DNA of 6,412 bases from Rubrobacter sp. (lineage in GTDB: Bacteria > Actinomycetota > Rubrobacteria > Rubrobacterales > Rubrobacteraceae), in assembly GCA_013815485.1 (NCBI GenBank), contig JACDGB010000110.1, positions 1-6,412 on the forward strand. Direction: 5' to 3'. The notes beneath the pieces were generated by a model. That model ran no database searches, was not told the DNA's origin, and saw only the letters and a list, made by a program, of their open reading frames with translations. How positions within the stretch are numbered: position 1 is the first letter of the stretch; the number at the start of each line of letters is the position of its first letter. Made by a program: the position numbers and the translations under genes. Below, in pieces: positions 1 through 4,680 of the stretch.

Positions 1-1
1 G

Positions 2-451
2 GACCGCATCTGCCGGGCCGCCGAGGGGGCCATCAACTATGGTCGGGACATTACTGCTTCGTCAACCTGGGGCAGGGGTGATCGCTACGACGCCCTCACG
101 CACGCCGCCTGCGAGCTGGCCGAGGTGCTTGAGGCCGAGGCCATCCTGACATCCACGCAGACCGGACTCTCAGCCATCAGGGTCGCCCGTTTTCGGCCTC
201 CGAACAAGATCCTCGCCGTCAGCCCCATAGACGAGACCGTCAGCCGCCTCGCCCTCGTGTGGGGTGTGATCTCCATTAAAGGCGAGCAGGCCGGTTCGCT
301 GGAAGAACGCTTCCACGGGGCCGTCGAGGCCGCCGAGAAGGCCGGTCACATCGAGGAGGGCGACCGGCTCATCATGACCGGCGGGGTCGCCGGGTCGCTG
401 CCGGGTTCGACTAACGTGCTGGAGGTCTACAGCGTCGGGGAGGATAGGTAG
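2..451 (+). CDS. pyk: Pyruvate kinase, C-terminal domain (5' end outside window)
   Basis: Pyruvate kinase makes pyruvate and ATP from phosphoenolpyruvate and ADP in the last step of cytosolic glycolysis. Only the C-terminal domain is present, about 149 codons, open from the window edge to a TAG at 449-451. The family pattern is clear: the helix and linker ending AAEGAINYGRD, the ALTHAACELAE helix, the TQTGLSAIRVARFRPP segment that matches the usual 'T-x-TG-x-(S/T)A-x-x-(I/V)AR-(Y/F)RP' motif, then ILAVSPIDETVSRLALVWGV, a GDRLIMTGG strand and a PGSTNVLEVY tail matching 'G-(T/S)TN-x-(I/L)-x-V'. In this family the domain carries the allosteric effector site and tetramer contacts; the catalytic barrel lies upstream, out of view. 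A 6-nt gap to the next gene suggests co-transcription. Gene identity is firm; whether the missing part is intact cannot be judged. Confidence 0.95.
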   Translation, partial: DRICRAAEGAINYGRDITASSTWGRGDRYDALTHAACELAEVLEAEAILTSTQTGLSAIRVARFRPPNKILAVSPIDETVSRLALVWGVISIKGEQAGSLEERFHGAVEAAEKAGHIEEGDRLIMTGGVAGSLPGSTNVLEVYSVGEDR

Positions 452-457
452 AAGCCG

Positions 458-739
458 GTGAGGCTGCCGCACTCGTTGCTCCGTCCGCTTGTGGTGGTGA
501 TCTACGCCTCCTTCATCGGACTGCTCCTCGCCTCTTATATCGCTCCTTTGCAGGGAATACTGGATGGCAGAGACGAGGTCTCGAAGCTCGAACACAATCT
601 GGCCGAGACCCGAGAATATAATGACGGACAGCGGCAGCTCGCCGAAGAATTGAACACCCCAGCCGGCATAGAACGCGCCGCCCGCGAGAGATACGGCATG
701 GTCCGCCCCGGCGAAGAAGTGTACATAGTCGAGGAATAG
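458..739 (+). CDS. FtsB/DivIC-family septum formation initiator
   Basis: A 93-residue bitopic membrane protein of the FtsB/DivIC family. These proteins join FtsQ/DivIB and FtsL in the divisome and help activate septal peptidoglycan synthesis. The order is typical: a short basic N-terminus, one membrane segment at about residues 9-30 (hydrophobic LVVVIYASFIGLLLASY), a polar, charged coiled-coil stretch at about 35-65, and the family's C-terminal motif ARERYGMVRPGEEVYI at 75-90. I took the GTG at 458 as start because it precedes the membrane segment directly and has AGG (446-448) and GGGGAGG (437-443) upstream. The gene lies 6 nt after pyruvate kinase, so the two are probably one transcript. 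In many actinobacteria this gene follows enolase, another glycolysis gene, and precedes a DUF501 gene as it does here. Whether it should be called ftsB or divIC is not decidable from sequence alone. Confidence 0.9.
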   Translation: MRLPHSLLRPLVVVIYASFIGLLLASYIAPLQGILDGRDEVSKLEHNLAETREYNDGQRQLAEELNTPAGIERAARERYGMVRPGEEVYIVEE

Positions 740-872
740 CTCTCAGGTTTCAGCGGTCAGCAAGAACAGCGGCCATCCCGAGCGGACGCCCATACATCGA
801 AACGGAGCCACGGTTGCGACGAGAACGCTGCTGTTTTCAGAGAAGAAACTGAATACTGATGGCTGAAAGCTC
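738..872. repeat. Imperfect inverted-repeat element between ftsB-like gene and DUF501 gene
   Basis: The left edge (738 onward) reads AGCTCTCAGGTTTCAGCGG, TCAGC and, shortly after, AACAGCGG. The complement of the right edge (872 backwards) reads AGCTTTCAGCCATCAG, TATTCAG and, after an extra few bases, AACAGCAGCG. The two ends are therefore imperfect terminal inverted repeats of roughly 35-47 nt, rich in spaced TCAG words, around a non-repetitive centre. This arrangement suits a small non-autonomous element (MITE- or REP-like). The left end overlaps the stop codon of the upstream gene and the right end contains the first codons of the DUF501 gene. Seen directly: the inverted repeat. Inferred: that it is mobile or dispersed in the genome. 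No transposase is present and no target duplication is obvious. Confidence 0.5.
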
Positions 873-1299
873 CCGAGACCGCGAAGCGGTAGCCCGCCAA
901 CTCGGACGCGAGCCGAAGCCGTTCCGGGTTGCCGCCCGTTGTCCTTTCGGGCGGCCGAGCGTCATAGAGAACGTCCCCGAACGGAGCATGCCGACGAGCT
1001 TCTGGGTGACGTGCCAGGCTCTTGATCGGGCCATCGCGCGCGTCGAGGGGACCGGCGGGGTGCGGGCCGCCGGTGAGGCCGTTAGCGAGAGTACGGTGGA
1101 GGGTATCCACGATGAGCACCGGTCTCGTTTCGGGAGCCGAGTCGCCGGCGTCCGCGAGGGTGGCTACGTCAAGTGTCTTCACGCCTTCACCGCCATTCAT
1201 CTCTCCGGCGCCATCCCCAACCCGGTCGCCGAATGGACTCTGCAACGCCTGGAGAAGCCGTACCCGGAAGCTGGTTGTTGCACCCGTCTGGAAGGGTAA
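859..1299 (+). CDS. DUF501 family protein
   Basis: A 146-residue protein that I recognise as DUF501, an actinobacterial family of unknown function usually encoded next to the septum initiator, as it is here. Family landmarks in order: DREAVARQLGREP (7-19), the cysteine motif RCPFGRPSVIENVP (27-40), the SFWVTC segment with Cys52 preceding a helix ALDRAIARVEGTGGVR, a charged middle (about 72-98), and the C-terminal GYVKCLHAFTAIHLSG with Cys106 and His108, then NPVAEWTL. The three cysteines and His108 could bind metal, but that is a guess. The ATG at 859 is the only reasonable start: a TGA lies in frame at 850 and no later start precedes the family region. The ATG and first five codons lie in the inverted repeat at 738-872, and there is only a weak purine stretch upstream instead of a proper ribosome site. 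A longer reverse-strand frame over this region has no family features. Confidence 0.85.
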   Translation: MAESSRDREAVARQLGREPKPFRVAARCPFGRPSVIENVPERSMPTSFWVTCQALDRAIARVEGTGGVRAAGEAVSESTVEGIHDEHRSRFGSRVAGVREGGYVKCLHAFTAIHLSGAIPNPVAEWTLQRLEKPYPEAGCCTRLEG

Positions 1300-1315
1300 A
1301 TCAGGCTGCTATACT
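1287..1315 (+). promoter_or_regulatory. Likely promoter of the tRNA-Leu gene
   Basis: TATACT at 1310-1315 matches the -10 consensus at five of six bases. It lies 19 nt before the first base of the tRNA, leaving a short leader as expected for a tRNA transcript. The hexamer 17 bp upstream (TCTGGA, 1287-1292) is a poor -35, so the call rests mainly on the -10 and its position. The -35 part overlaps the last codons of the DUF501 gene. Confidence 0.45.
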
Positions 1316-1334
1316 GCCGGCGAAGCACACCTCT

Positions 1335-1418
1335 GGGGGCGTGGCGGAACAGGCAGACGCAACGGACTTAAAATCCGGTTCCTGAAAAGGAGTGTGGGTT
1401 CGAGTCCCACCGCCCCTA
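1335..1418 (+). tRNA. tRNA-Leu (anticodon UAA)
   Basis: This 84-nt class II tRNA folds by eye. The acceptor stem pairs GGGGGCG (1335-1341) with CGCCCCT (1411-1417), opening with a G-U pair; the discriminator is A1418. The D stem is GCG/CGC (1344-1346 with 1358-1360). The anticodon loop CTTAAAA (1367-1373) has anticodon TAA at 1369-1371. The long variable arm TCCT-GAAA-AGGA (1380-1391) is typical of leucine tRNA. The T arm GTGGG-TTCGAGT-CCCAC (1394-1410) is canonical. It should read UUA and, by wobble, UUG. The CCA end is not encoded (CT follows the discriminator), so it must be added by enzyme. The anticodon stem has an A1362-G1378 mismatch at its top. In Streptomyces the equivalent tRNA is bldA, but calling this gene bldA would be over-interpretation. 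Confidence 0.95.
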
Positions 1419-1455
1419 CTGCCGGTAACCGCGGAAAATCCGGTGAAACCCGCCG

Positions 1456-1484
1456 TGGGGAGAACTCTCGCGTTGCTTTACAAT
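1456..1484 (+). promoter_or_regulatory. Possible promoter of the SRAP gene
   Basis: TACAAT at 1479-1484 matches the -10 consensus at five of six bases, with a weak -35 (TGGGGA, 1456-1461) 17 bp upstream. It would give a leader of about 35 nt before the ATG at 1526. It lies in the only A/T-enriched part of the 107-nt gap after the tRNA. The gap also holds a small imperfect hairpin (about 1427-1443) without a T-run. The call is weak; read-through from the tRNA promoter is an alternative. Confidence 0.3.
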
Positions 1485-1525
1485 TAGGCTGTAGAGCGTT
1501 CTTTGGCGGAGGGAGCGGAGCAGAG

Positions 1526-2212
1526 ATGTGTGGACGATACACCCTTTCGGTGCGGCATGAGGTATTGGCGGAGAAATTCGGCGTGAGCGGCCCGCTTCCG
1601 GAACTGTTGCCCAGCTACAACGTCGCGCCGGGCCGGGAAGTTCCGGCGGTTGTGGGTGAGGCTGATGGCGATGGTGGCAACTACGGACGGCAGATGGAGA
1701 TGTTGCGGTGGGGTTTGATCCCACCCTGGGCCGACGACCCGGCTATCGGCTACCGTATGATAAACGCCCGCGCCGAGACCGCCCCGTCCAAACCGTCCTT
1801 CAGGCGAGCCTTCCGAAAGCGGCGCTGCCTGATACCCGCCGACGGCTTCTACGAATGGAAGAAAGAGAACGGCGGCAAGCAGCCGTACCACTTCCGCCTC
1901 AAGGACGGAGAGTCCTTCGCCTTCGCCGGGATCTGGGAGAGTTGGACAGACCCCGATGGCGGGACCGTCCGCTCCTGCGCCATCCTCACCACGGAGGCCA
2001 ACGAAGTGGTCGGCGAGGTCCATGCCCGGATGCCCGTGATCCTACCCCCCGAAGACCACTATATTTGGCTCGACCCCGACTTCGAGGAGACGGAACCGTT
2101 GGCGGCACTGCTTGTTCCCTATCCCCCCGAGGCCCTGGAAGCATATCCGGTCAGCCGCTTCGTCAACCGACCCGGCAACGACGACGAACGCTGCGTGGAG
2201 CGCGTGGCCTAG
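1526..2212 (+). CDS. SRAP-family abasic-site protein (YedK/HMCES-like)
   Basis: A full-length 228-residue SOS response-associated peptidase (SRAP) protein. Members bind abasic sites in single-stranded DNA, form a thiazolidine crosslink through Cys2 once the initiator methionine is removed, and so shield the lesion during replication. All active-site residues are here: Cys2 in MCGRYT, Asn80 in INARAE, Glu110 in GFYEW and His167 in HARMPV. The family blocks SYNVAPG (30-36), WGLIPPWA (62-69), CLIPADGFYEW (101-111) and FAGIWESW (133-140) are intact. The start is fixed by the need for Cys at position 2, and GGAG (1517-1520) sits 5 nt upstream. The open frame extends back to 1022, but that extension crosses the tRNA and is not coding. 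The gene may respond to DNA damage, but I see no clear SOS box. It is 52 nt ahead of the next gene and may share its transcript. Confidence 0.95.
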   Translation: MCGRYTLSVRHEVLAEKFGVSGPLPELLPSYNVAPGREVPAVVGEADGDGGNYGRQMEMLRWGLIPPWADDPAIGYRMINARAETAPSKPSFRRAFRKRRCLIPADGFYEWKKENGGKQPYHFRLKDGESFAFAGIWESWTDPDGGTVRSCAILTTEANEVVGEVHARMPVILPPEDHYIWLDPDFEETEPLAALLVPYPPEALEAYPVSRFVNRPGNDDERCVERVA

Positions 2213-2264
2213 AGGTCCGTGGCGGCCAATCCAGGCAGGGGCTGTGATACGCTTCCGCCTGCCT

Positions 2265-3860
2265 ATGAGGCCCATCTTCGAGAGGTCCCAAAAACAGCGA
2301 GGTTTGCTCCCGGTTCTGGCGGGGGCGGGCGTCTGCCTGCTGTCCTTCATTCTGTATCTGATGACGCTGGCCCCGACGGTTCTGTACTATGAGTTGCCCG
2401 TCCTGCGGGACTCGGCGGTGCTCCAGGTCAAATCATACGTGCTTGGCATCCCGGACTACACTGGATATCCTACCTACGTGATGCTCGGCAAGCTCTTCAC
2501 CTACCTGCCGGTCGGGGACGCAGCCTACCGCGTCAACCTCGCCTCGGCGGTCTACGCCGCGCTAGCCGTGCTTTTTGTCTGCCTGATCGGCTATCTTCTC
2601 ACCGACCGTCCAGTCGCCGCCGCAGCCGGAGCCCTGGCCTTTGGGGTCAGCCGCATCTTCTGGAGCCAGGCCGTTATCGCCGAAGTTTATACCCTGAACG
2701 CTCTATTCGCGGCGGCCACCATCTTCGTGTTTCTACTCTGGCGCCGGACTCGCCGGGACCGCTATCTCCTGCTCGCCGCGTTCCTGTGCGGCCTCGCTCT
2801 GACGCATCACATCACCAGCGGGATGCTCATTCCGGCGGGTTTGCTCTTCGTGCTCGTGGCGGCGCCGAGAAAGTTCTTGGAAGTGGGACTCCTCCTCAAG
2901 GCCGCCGGACTATTCCTGCTGGGCTTGCTCCCTTATGTTTTCCTGCCGATCCGGGCTTCGATGGACTATCTGCCGGAGGGCTGGACGTGGGATCAACCCA
3001 AGATCAGCAAGTACCCGCCCGACACTTTTTATGGCTTCTACAACCTGGTCTCGGGTGGGGCCTGGAAGGGGAGGATGTGGGCGTTTGGTCCAGCGGAGCT
3101 GCCGGAACGGTTCTCCATGTACCTGGATTATCTGTACGGAAACCTCGGCCAGTTCAACATCGCGCTTGTGCTCGCCGCGCTGCTTGGGGTCTTCTACATG
3201 ATCTATGCTGACGCCTCCGCCGCCGTCCTCCTCAGTGTCCCCTTCGTCGGATGGCTCTTCCACGCCCTCGAGTACAACATCGAGGATATCCAGTATTATT
3301 TCATCCCGACCTATCTGGTCCTCGGCGTCTTCATGGCGGTTGGGTTCGGTGCCATGCTCGACGCCGTGAACAGGCTCTCCGGGAGGCTGCCTTCCGTGGT
3401 TCGCGCGGGCATCCTGGCCCTGATCTCAGCCGCGATGCTGCTTCTCCCTTTGCCGGGTTTCACGGAGACCTACGCCGCAGTGGATCGCAGCGAGGACTAC
3501 GAGGGTCGGCGGATGATGGACGCCGTTGCGCGGAAGACGGAGCCGAACGCGACCGTGTTGCACCACCGCAGTCCTCTGTACTACATGATCCTGGTCGAAG
3601 ATCGCCGCGAAGACCTGACCCTCATCAACTACTTGGAGAAGAACGCCGGGGCGCCGCGGTTCAAAGGAATACCGGAGGCCCGGGCGTCGCTTGAGTACGG
3701 ACCCGTCTACCTGCTCCTGCCCGGCGAGACCACGACTCCCTATTACATGGGTGTCCGGGACAGCCAACTTCTGTACCGGAGGGTGGGACTGGACCTGATC
3801 CCGGTGGATGAAGATGCGCTGCTCTACGAGGTAGTCCGCCGATCGGTCCGCCGTCCATGA
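2265..3860 (+). CDS. DUF2723 / TMEM260-like multi-pass membrane protein (putative GT-C glycosyltransferase)
   Basis: A 531-residue integral membrane protein of the DUF2723 family, which includes human TMEM260, a protein O-mannosyltransferase. The bacterial role is mostly unknown; transfer of a sugar from a lipid carrier on the outer face of the membrane is the family-based expectation. Landmarks: first membrane segment about 14-36 ending YLMTLAPTV; the first loop with Asp49 (LRDSAVLQ) and GIPDYTGYPTYVMLGKLF (61-78); AYRVNL (87-92); SQAVIAEVYTLNALF (134-148); ALTHHITSG (178-186); and LPYVFLPIRAS (222-232). Several hydrophobic segments follow to about residue 410 and a soluble C-terminal part of about 110 residues ends the protein. 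The usual GDSGE-type motif is changed to RDSAV and PHPPGYP to PDYTGYP. I chose ATG 2265; it has no ribosome site, and GTG 2244 with AGG at 2233-2235 would add seven residues. No sugar-pathway genes adjoin. Confidence 0.8.
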   Translation: MRPIFERSQKQRGLLPVLAGAGVCLLSFILYLMTLAPTVLYYELPVLRDSAVLQVKSYVLGIPDYTGYPTYVMLGKLFTYLPVGDAAYRVNLASAVYAALAVLFVCLIGYLLTDRPVAAAAGALAFGVSRIFWSQAVIAEVYTLNALFAAATIFVFLLWRRTRRDRYLLLAAFLCGLALTHHITSGMLIPAGLLFVLVAAPRKFLEVGLLLKAAGLFLLGLLPYVFLPIRASMDYLPEGWTWDQPKISKYPPDTFYGFYNLVSGGAWKGRMWAFGPAELPERFSMYLDYLYGNLGQFNIALVLAALLGVFYMIYADASAAVLLSVPFVGWLFHALEYNIEDIQYYFIPTYLVLGVFMAVGFGAMLDAVNRLSGRLPSVVRAGILALISAAMLLLPLPGFTETYAAVDRSEDYEGRRMMDAVARKTEPNATVLHHRSPLYYMILVEDRREDLTLINYLEKNAGAPRFKGIPEARASLEYGPVYLLLPGETTTPYYMGVRDSQLLYRRVGLDLIPVDEDALLYEVVRRSVRRP

Positions 3861-3937
3861 CCCAAGTGTACATCCGCGATCGGGGCACGGTTCGCCTTGA
3901 GGGCAACCCGTTTGCCTGGCAACACCGATGCCTATAA
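3857..3937 (+). pseudogene. 26-codon ORF coupled to the DUF2723 stop, probable truncated gene start
   Basis: The ATG at 3857 overlaps the TGA of the upstream gene (ATGA), the classic layout for translational coupling. The frame reads MTQVYIRDRGTVRLEGNPF and continues seven codons to a TAA at 3935. Codon use in the first 20 codons is like that of the neighbours, and composition changes near 3925-3960. I read it as the surviving start of a gene whose remainder was lost. A genuine 26-residue peptide or a chance frame remain possible. The product is not recognised. Confidence 0.35.
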
Positions 3938-3964
3938 GTCAACAACGACCTGTTTGGTGTTGCC
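3918..3964. repeat. Inverted repeat GGCAACACC / GGTGTTGCC with nested GGCAA/TTGCC pairs
   Basis: GGCAACACC (3918-3926) and GGTGTTGCC (3956-3964) are perfect 9-nt inverted repeats. The stem can grow inward by a G-T and an A-T pair, leaving a loop of about 25 nt. Just upstream, GGCAA (3902-3906) and TTGCC (3912-3916) make a second small stem with a 5-nt loop. No T-run follows, so it is not a standard intrinsic terminator. It could still end the DUF2723 transcript, be an end of a small element, or be coincidence. Confidence 0.4.
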
Positions 3965-4075
3965 TGTTTGACAAGCTGCGGAGGGGGGTATGGGACGGTA
4001 GACCAAAACGATCAGAAGGGACAAAGCCCCATTTCCCCACGCCAAGCGGTTCCAGTACAACGCCAAGCCCGACGC
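3938..4075. other. Unassigned spacer between gene remnants
   Basis: No intact gene is visible in this stretch. A TTGACA (3968-3973) is followed 15 bp later by TATGGG, too poor to call a promoter. One frame between about 4030 and 4075 reads [14 protein letters not shown], which looks protein-like and may be the end of another lost gene, but I cannot assign a family. Base composition is less G/C-rich than the surrounding genes. Confidence 0.35.
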
Positions 4076-4308
4076 CCCGGACCCTGGCTGCTCGTCGAGG
4101 CCGACATGGTAAAAGGCCGAACTCTCACATCTTTCCCGACACTCCAGACGGACCTCCGCAACGCGGGCGGTACCTGAGTCGACCAAGAGGTCGTCACGGA
4201 CCAGGGCCTCGTCACCAGCCGGGCCCGCAGGACGTGTCGGCCTTCTGCGCGAAGATCGTCGAGGAATTCGCCGAGGACAAGCACGCCGAACAGGCGAGCA
4301 ACGCCTGA
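4076..4308 (+). pseudogene. PfpI/DJ-1 family (type 1 glutamine amidotransferase-like) remnant
   Basis: This is the C-terminal half of a PfpI-type protein, a stress-linked class I amidotransferase-fold family (protease, chaperone or deglycase activities have been proposed). In one frame it reads [20 protein letters not shown] then [12 protein letters not shown], the family sequence right after the catalytic 'CHG' elbow. A TGA at 4175-4177 stands where the family has Trp (TGG to TGA by one base). The same frame continues VDQEVVTDQGLVTSR to 4222. The remainder is in the next frame: PQDVSAFCAKIVEEFAEDKH, ending with TGA at 4306. Restoring one C in the run at 4223-4227 would rejoin the frames. The nucleophile Cys and the whole N-terminal half are missing; unrelated sequence precedes 4076. 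Two independent lesions plus truncation make it a pseudogene. Family call is confident from the pattern; function in this strain is lost. Confidence 0.8.
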
Positions 4309-4347
4309 GGGCGCACGGGAACCTTGGAGTTTTTGTAAACGGAGCAA

Positions 4348-4355
4348 AGAAGGGG
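4348..4355 (+). promoter_or_regulatory. Ribosome binding site of the 35-codon signal-peptide ORF
   Basis: AGAAGGGG lies 5 nt before the ATG at 4361. It is the strongest translation signal in the decayed region and the main reason, with the signal peptide, to take the short frame as a real gene start. Confidence 0.55.
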
Positions 4356-4360
4356 CAACA

Positions 4361-4468
4361 ATGCGGCACACGCGAACACTAGTCCTGGTCCTGGCGGCAC
4401 TGTCGATGATCGTGGCCGCGGTGCCCGCTTTCGCGCAGAGCCCCGTCCCAGTGGACCCCTCCAACTAG
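4361..4468 (+). pseudogene. Secreted-protein gene start with premature stop (35 codons)
   Basis: The frame opens with a textbook Sec signal peptide: basic MRHTRT, a hydrophobic core LVLVLAALSMIVAAV (7-21) and a likely AFA-Q signal peptidase I cleavage site after residue 25. Only ten residues (QSPVPVDPSN) follow before a TAG at 4466-4468. Reading past the TAG in the same frame gives AVLDKLAELSGGVTPDQL and more, protein-like and of similar codon use, up to a TGA at 4565. I therefore infer a small exported protein interrupted by a nonsense mutation and then by a frame loss; a true secreted decapeptide is the alternative. Too short for most gene finders. Family not recognised. It sits between two other gene remnants. 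Confidence 0.5.
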
Positions 4469-4548
4469 GCCGTGCTGGACAAGCTCGCGGAACTCAGCGG
4501 CGGGGTGACTCCAGATCAGTTGCCGCCCGCCAGGCGCGTCTGGCCCCC

Positions 4549-4680
4549 ACGTTCGCGAACGCCGTGAAAGGCGTGCAGGTCGACCGCGGCCTGAGCACCG
4601 CGCCCGAAGCCTACGACAAGTTCGACAAGCGCATTGACGGCTACACCAAGGTCCTCATCAAGCCCGGAATGGCCGCCTAG
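4549..4680 (+). pseudogene. Zinc-dependent alcohol dehydrogenase-like, C-terminal remnant
   Basis: The frame ending with TAG at 4678-4680 reads LSTAPEAYDKFDKRIDGYTK then VLIKPGMAA. This matches the end of medium-chain zinc alcohol or glutathione-independent formaldehyde dehydrogenases, where 'L-x-x-APEAY-x-x-FDKR-x-DG-x-x-KV-x-LKP' closes the protein. The confident part starts near 4591; the codons before it (from about 4549) are a plausible but weaker continuation. The frame opens only at 4510 after a TGA, so the catalytic and NAD-binding domains, more than 300 residues, are missing. It lies in a different frame from the signal-peptide ORF whose read-through overlaps it, which marks a junction between two unrelated genes near 4500-4560. 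Its stop overlaps the GTG of the hydrolase (TAGTG), so an intact ancestor may have been coupled to that gene. Confidence 0.6.

Noticed and set aside
738..872. CRISPR-like repeat array
   Set aside because: The TCAG words are irregularly spaced and arranged as one inverted pair, not as direct repeats with unique spacers.
757..1245. 162-codon reverse-strand frame opposite DUF501
   Set aside because: It mirrors a forward gene with clear family motifs, shows no recognisable domain, and has no good ribosome site.
1427..1443. Hairpin after the tRNA as an intrinsic terminator
   Set aside because: The stem is only six pairs with a bulge and there is no T-run behind it.
1022..1525. Long N-terminal extension of the SRAP frame
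   Set aside because: It runs across the DUF501 gene in another frame and through the whole tRNA. SRAP proteins need Cys at position 2, which fixes the start at 1526.
1708..2247. 179-codon forward frame inside the SRAP gene
   Set aside because: Arg/Pro-rich shadow of the SRAP frame with no motif; SRAP active-site residues are all in the other frame.
3968..3994. TTGACA followed by TATGGG as a promoter
   Set aside because: The spacing is 15 bp, the -10 is poor, and no intact gene lies downstream.
3932..4369. Reverse-strand frame covering the PfpI remnant
   Set aside because: The forward strand carries an unmistakable PfpI pattern, and the reverse product is Arg/Pro-rich without a domain.
3861..4680. 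A compact new multi-gene system of small proteins
   Set aside because: The short frames match pieces of known large families or carry stops and frameshifts, which fits decay better than a set of new small genes.
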